Shown: positions 6,692 through 8,112 of the stretch, piece after piece
How the letters are laid out: each line of letters opens with the position of its first letter
Numbering within the stretch: the first letter of the stretch is position 1
Assembly (NCBI GenBank): GCA_002450255.1
Contig: DJYW01000049.1
Span: forward strand, 1-8,112
Source of the DNA: Gammaproteobacteria bacterium UBA6968
GTDB lineage: Bacteria; Pseudomonadota; Gammaproteobacteria; Pseudomonadales; Azotimanducaceae
DNA length: 8,112 nucleotides
Reading direction: 5' to 3'
Position numbers and translations under genes: made by a program
The notes under the pieces: generated by a model
The model's input: the letters and a program-made list of their open reading frames with translations, nothing else
Databases searched by the model: none
What the model was told of the DNA's origin: nothing

Positions 6692-7903
6692 CTACAAATC
6701 TAAATCGCCTTTATAAAGACGCTGGGCAATGGTTCGGTTCAGGATTTCGTTGGTGCCGTCTGCCACATTCACAATACGCAGCGAATGCCATGCTTCGGTT
6801 AAACCCATCTCGTTGGTGAAGCCCATGGCGCCGTGAGTCTGAATAGCCCGATCGACTGCAGCCAACCCCTTCTGTACTGAAAAAGCTTTCGTCATGGACA
6901 GCTCTTTCACCGCCGGTAAGCCGGCGTCCAAAAGCATCGCCGAGTTGATCCCCATCAAGTGCGCCGCATGCAGATCCGTAGCGGCATCCGCAAGCGGGAA
7001 ACTCACGCCTTGGTAATCGGCTATCGGGTGCCCGAAAGCCTCTCGGGTTTGCGAGTAATCCAGCGCCATTTCCAGCGCCCAGCGCCCGTAACCCACAGAA
7101 CGGGCAGAGTTATAGATACGGCCCAACGAAACGCCGTACAGCGCCGCTGCAAAGCCTTTGCCTTCAGTCCCGACTAACTGCCAGGGTTCAACGTATACGT
7201 TGTCCAGCGCGATCTCGGCCTCGTCACCGCCGATGTGACCAAACAGTTTAATGATGCGCTGGACCTCGAATCCCTCGCTAGCGGTGGGCACCATAAACGC
7301 GCTGATGCCCACGTCCGTTCGCGCGAAAACCACGCAGTAATCGGCAATAGGCGCATTGGTAGTCCAGATTTTACGGCCAGAGATCCGCCAGCCGTCGCCG
7401 TCGCGGACTGCTTTAGTGGTGATCATGCTGGCATCTGAGCCAGCGTTTGGTTCACTTAGACCGAAACACATAGATTGCTGGCCGTTCATCAGGTCCGGTA
7501 AAAACGTTTGCTTCGCTTGCTCAGTCACCTGCTCCAGCAACTTGCTGGGGCCAAACGCCCAGTGCGCGAGTACATAAAGCATCAACCAATGCTTTGGGCC
7601 ACACTTATGAAACAACCCCTCCCAAGCGGCGTAATAAGCAAGATGACCCAAACCCGCGCCGCCTAGCGCTTGCGGCACGCACATAGCGTAAAAGCCAGCG
7701 GTCGCTGATGCGGTTCGCACTTCGGTAATCAACTCTATTAATCTGGCCGAAAAACGACCGTCCTCATCGAATAGTGCTCTCGAGTCCTCAAAAAAATCAG
7801 CGTTATCTTGATGCCTCGGCAGCACTTCTTTGTCAGCAAAAGCAAGAATACCGTCGCGCGCGGCCTGAACCTCTTCCGGTAATGGTAATGCGATAGCCGT
7901 CAT
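6692..7903 (-). CDS. Acyl-CoA dehydrogenase family protein
   Basis: FAD-dependent cytoplasmic flavoenzyme that introduces a trans-2,3 double bond into an acyl-CoA thioester and passes electrons to electron-transferring flavoprotein, as in fatty-acid or branched-chain degradation. Seen: an N-terminal helical domain including PQALGGAGLG; the family signature CFGLSEPNAGSD ending at residue 157 (SEPNAGSD is 150-157) followed by the WRISGRKIWTTNA strand; the segment SQTREAFGHPIADYQGVSF in the C-terminal helical domain; and a HGAMGF motif before the C-terminal ADGTNEI. Length of 403 residues is normal. In the usual medium-chain enzymes the catalytic base is the Glu of YEGT; here the aligned residue is Asp (D382 in ADGT), as I recall in the ACAD10/11-like branch. 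GGAGGG at 7907-7912 precedes the ATG at 7901-7903 and supports the start. It converges on the sulfotransferase gene and appears to be a separate transcription unit. The acyl substrate cannot be named. Confidence 0.96.
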   Translation of the reverse strand: MTAIALPLPEEVQAARDGILAFADKEVLPRHQDNADFFEDSRALFDEDGRFSARLIELITEVRTASATAGFYAMCVPQALGGAGLGHLAYYAAWEGLFHKCGPKHWLMLYVLAHWAFGPSKLLEQVTEQAKQTFLPDLMNGQQSMCFGLSEPNAGSDASMITTKAVRDGDGWRISGRKIWTTNAPIADYCVVFARTDVGISAFMVPTASEGFEVQRIIKLFGHIGGDEAEIALDNVYVEPWQLVGTEGKGFAAALYGVSLGRIYNSARSVGYGRWALEMALDYSQTREAFGHPIADYQGVSFPLADAATDLHAAHLMGINSAMLLDAGLPAVKELSMTKAFSVQKGLAAVDRAIQTHGAMGFTNEMGLTEAWHSLRIVNVADGTNEILNRTIAQRLYKGDLDL

Positions 7904-8112
7904 AGTCCCTCCATATCCGCCTTACGCAAATAGAACGCAAATAGTACGCCAATTTGCCTGGCGGAAACCATGCGAAAACAAACGGTTGATGAAGTGGTCG
8001 GGTTAGGCTTGGTGACGCCGTGCTAGGCCTTGGGTCGGAGAAACTGTCGATATGCGACGGGGACAGGGCCAGCATCGGTTGGTTCATGCAGGCCTGTTTC
8101 TTTGGTCTGTTT
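7904..8112 (-). other. Upstream region of the acyl-CoA dehydrogenase, no gene recognised
   Basis: This stretch holds the dehydrogenase ribosome binding site (GGAGGG at 7907-7912 on the minus strand) and the 11-bp tandem repeat, but I found no convincing -35/-10 pair for the dehydrogenase. Small open frames exist on both strands, including one on the plus strand from an ATG at 8052 that runs off the window with GGAG at 8037-8040. None has a recognisable product, so the start of a divergent gene beyond the right edge remains possible but unsupported. Confidence 0.4.
7924..7956. repeat. 11-bp tandem direct repeat upstream of the dehydrogenase
   Basis: ACGCAAATAGA (7924-7934) is followed directly by ACGCAAATAGT (7935-7945), matching at ten of eleven positions, and by a degenerate third copy ACGCCAATTTG (7946-7956, seven of eleven). 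The 11-base period is close to one helical turn, so a protein could bind the copies on one face of the DNA. The first copy ends 11 bases upstream of the dehydrogenase ribosome binding site. Confidence 0.6.

Noticed and set aside
6911..6926. CGCCGG/CCGGCG inverted repeat inside the dehydrogenase gene
   Set aside because: A 6-bp GC palindrome in coding sequence is expected by chance and sits at no functional boundary.
7970..8025. Very short plus-strand frame beginning MRKQTVDEVVG
   Set aside because: Only 17 or so codons, ending at a TAG near 8025, with a poor ribosome binding site and no recognisable product; too weak to call a gene.
7833..8087. 84-codon open frame on the minus strand overlapping the dehydrogenase start
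   Set aside because: It overlaps the dehydrogenase N-terminus in another frame, its translation resembles no family I know, and the composition (Pro/Ser then Arg-rich) looks non-coding.
8052..8112. Possible start of a divergent plus-strand gene at the right edge
   Set aside because: About 20 codons visible, a distant GGAG and no recognisable sequence; cannot be supported from this window.

Overview
The window looks like chromosomal DNA of a free-living, probably marine, Gram-negative bacterium, most plausibly a gammaproteobacterium. That rests on three things: a large TonB-dependent outer-membrane receptor, a BCCT osmolyte transporter, and a receptor/TPR-sulfotransferase gene pair that I remember from marine proteobacterial genomes. 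No marker gene is present to fix the taxon. Base composition and style look uniform, and I see no insertion sequence, tRNA, rRNA, CRISPR array, prophage gene or other sign of recent mobility.

Layout: (1) 100-1686, plus strand, a 12-helix BCCT-family transporter for betaine-like compounds, probably started at a GTG; its frame is open to the left window edge. (2) 1687-1872, an AT-rich gap with a weak terminator-like hairpin, two candidate promoters and a good ribosome binding site. (3) 1873-4560, plus strand, a complete 895-residue TonB-dependent receptor with signal peptide, TonB box, plug and barrel. (4) 4604-6574, plus strand, a cytoplasmic protein with an N-terminal TPR array and a C-terminal PAPS-dependent sulfotransferase domain, 43 bases after the receptor and probably co-transcribed with it. 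(5) 6575-6691, a short convergent gap holding several hairpins. (6) 6692-7903, minus strand, an acyl-CoA dehydrogenase. (7) 7904-8112, its upstream region, with an 11-bp tandem repeat close to the start codon.

How the genes may work together: the receptor imports an unidentified ligand across the outer membrane using TonB energy, and the downstream sulfotransferase would transfer sulfate from PAPS to an unknown acceptor in the cytoplasm. The pairing is the most interesting feature here: two strong hairpins bracket the sulfotransferase start and could set its level relative to the receptor. The receptor carries a full EF-hand-type calcium loop plus a second acidic loop, fitting a protein exposed to calcium-rich seawater. 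The transporter and the dehydrogenase look like ordinary metabolic genes with no clear link to the pair. I did not find a clear anti-phage, retroelement or other defence-type system.
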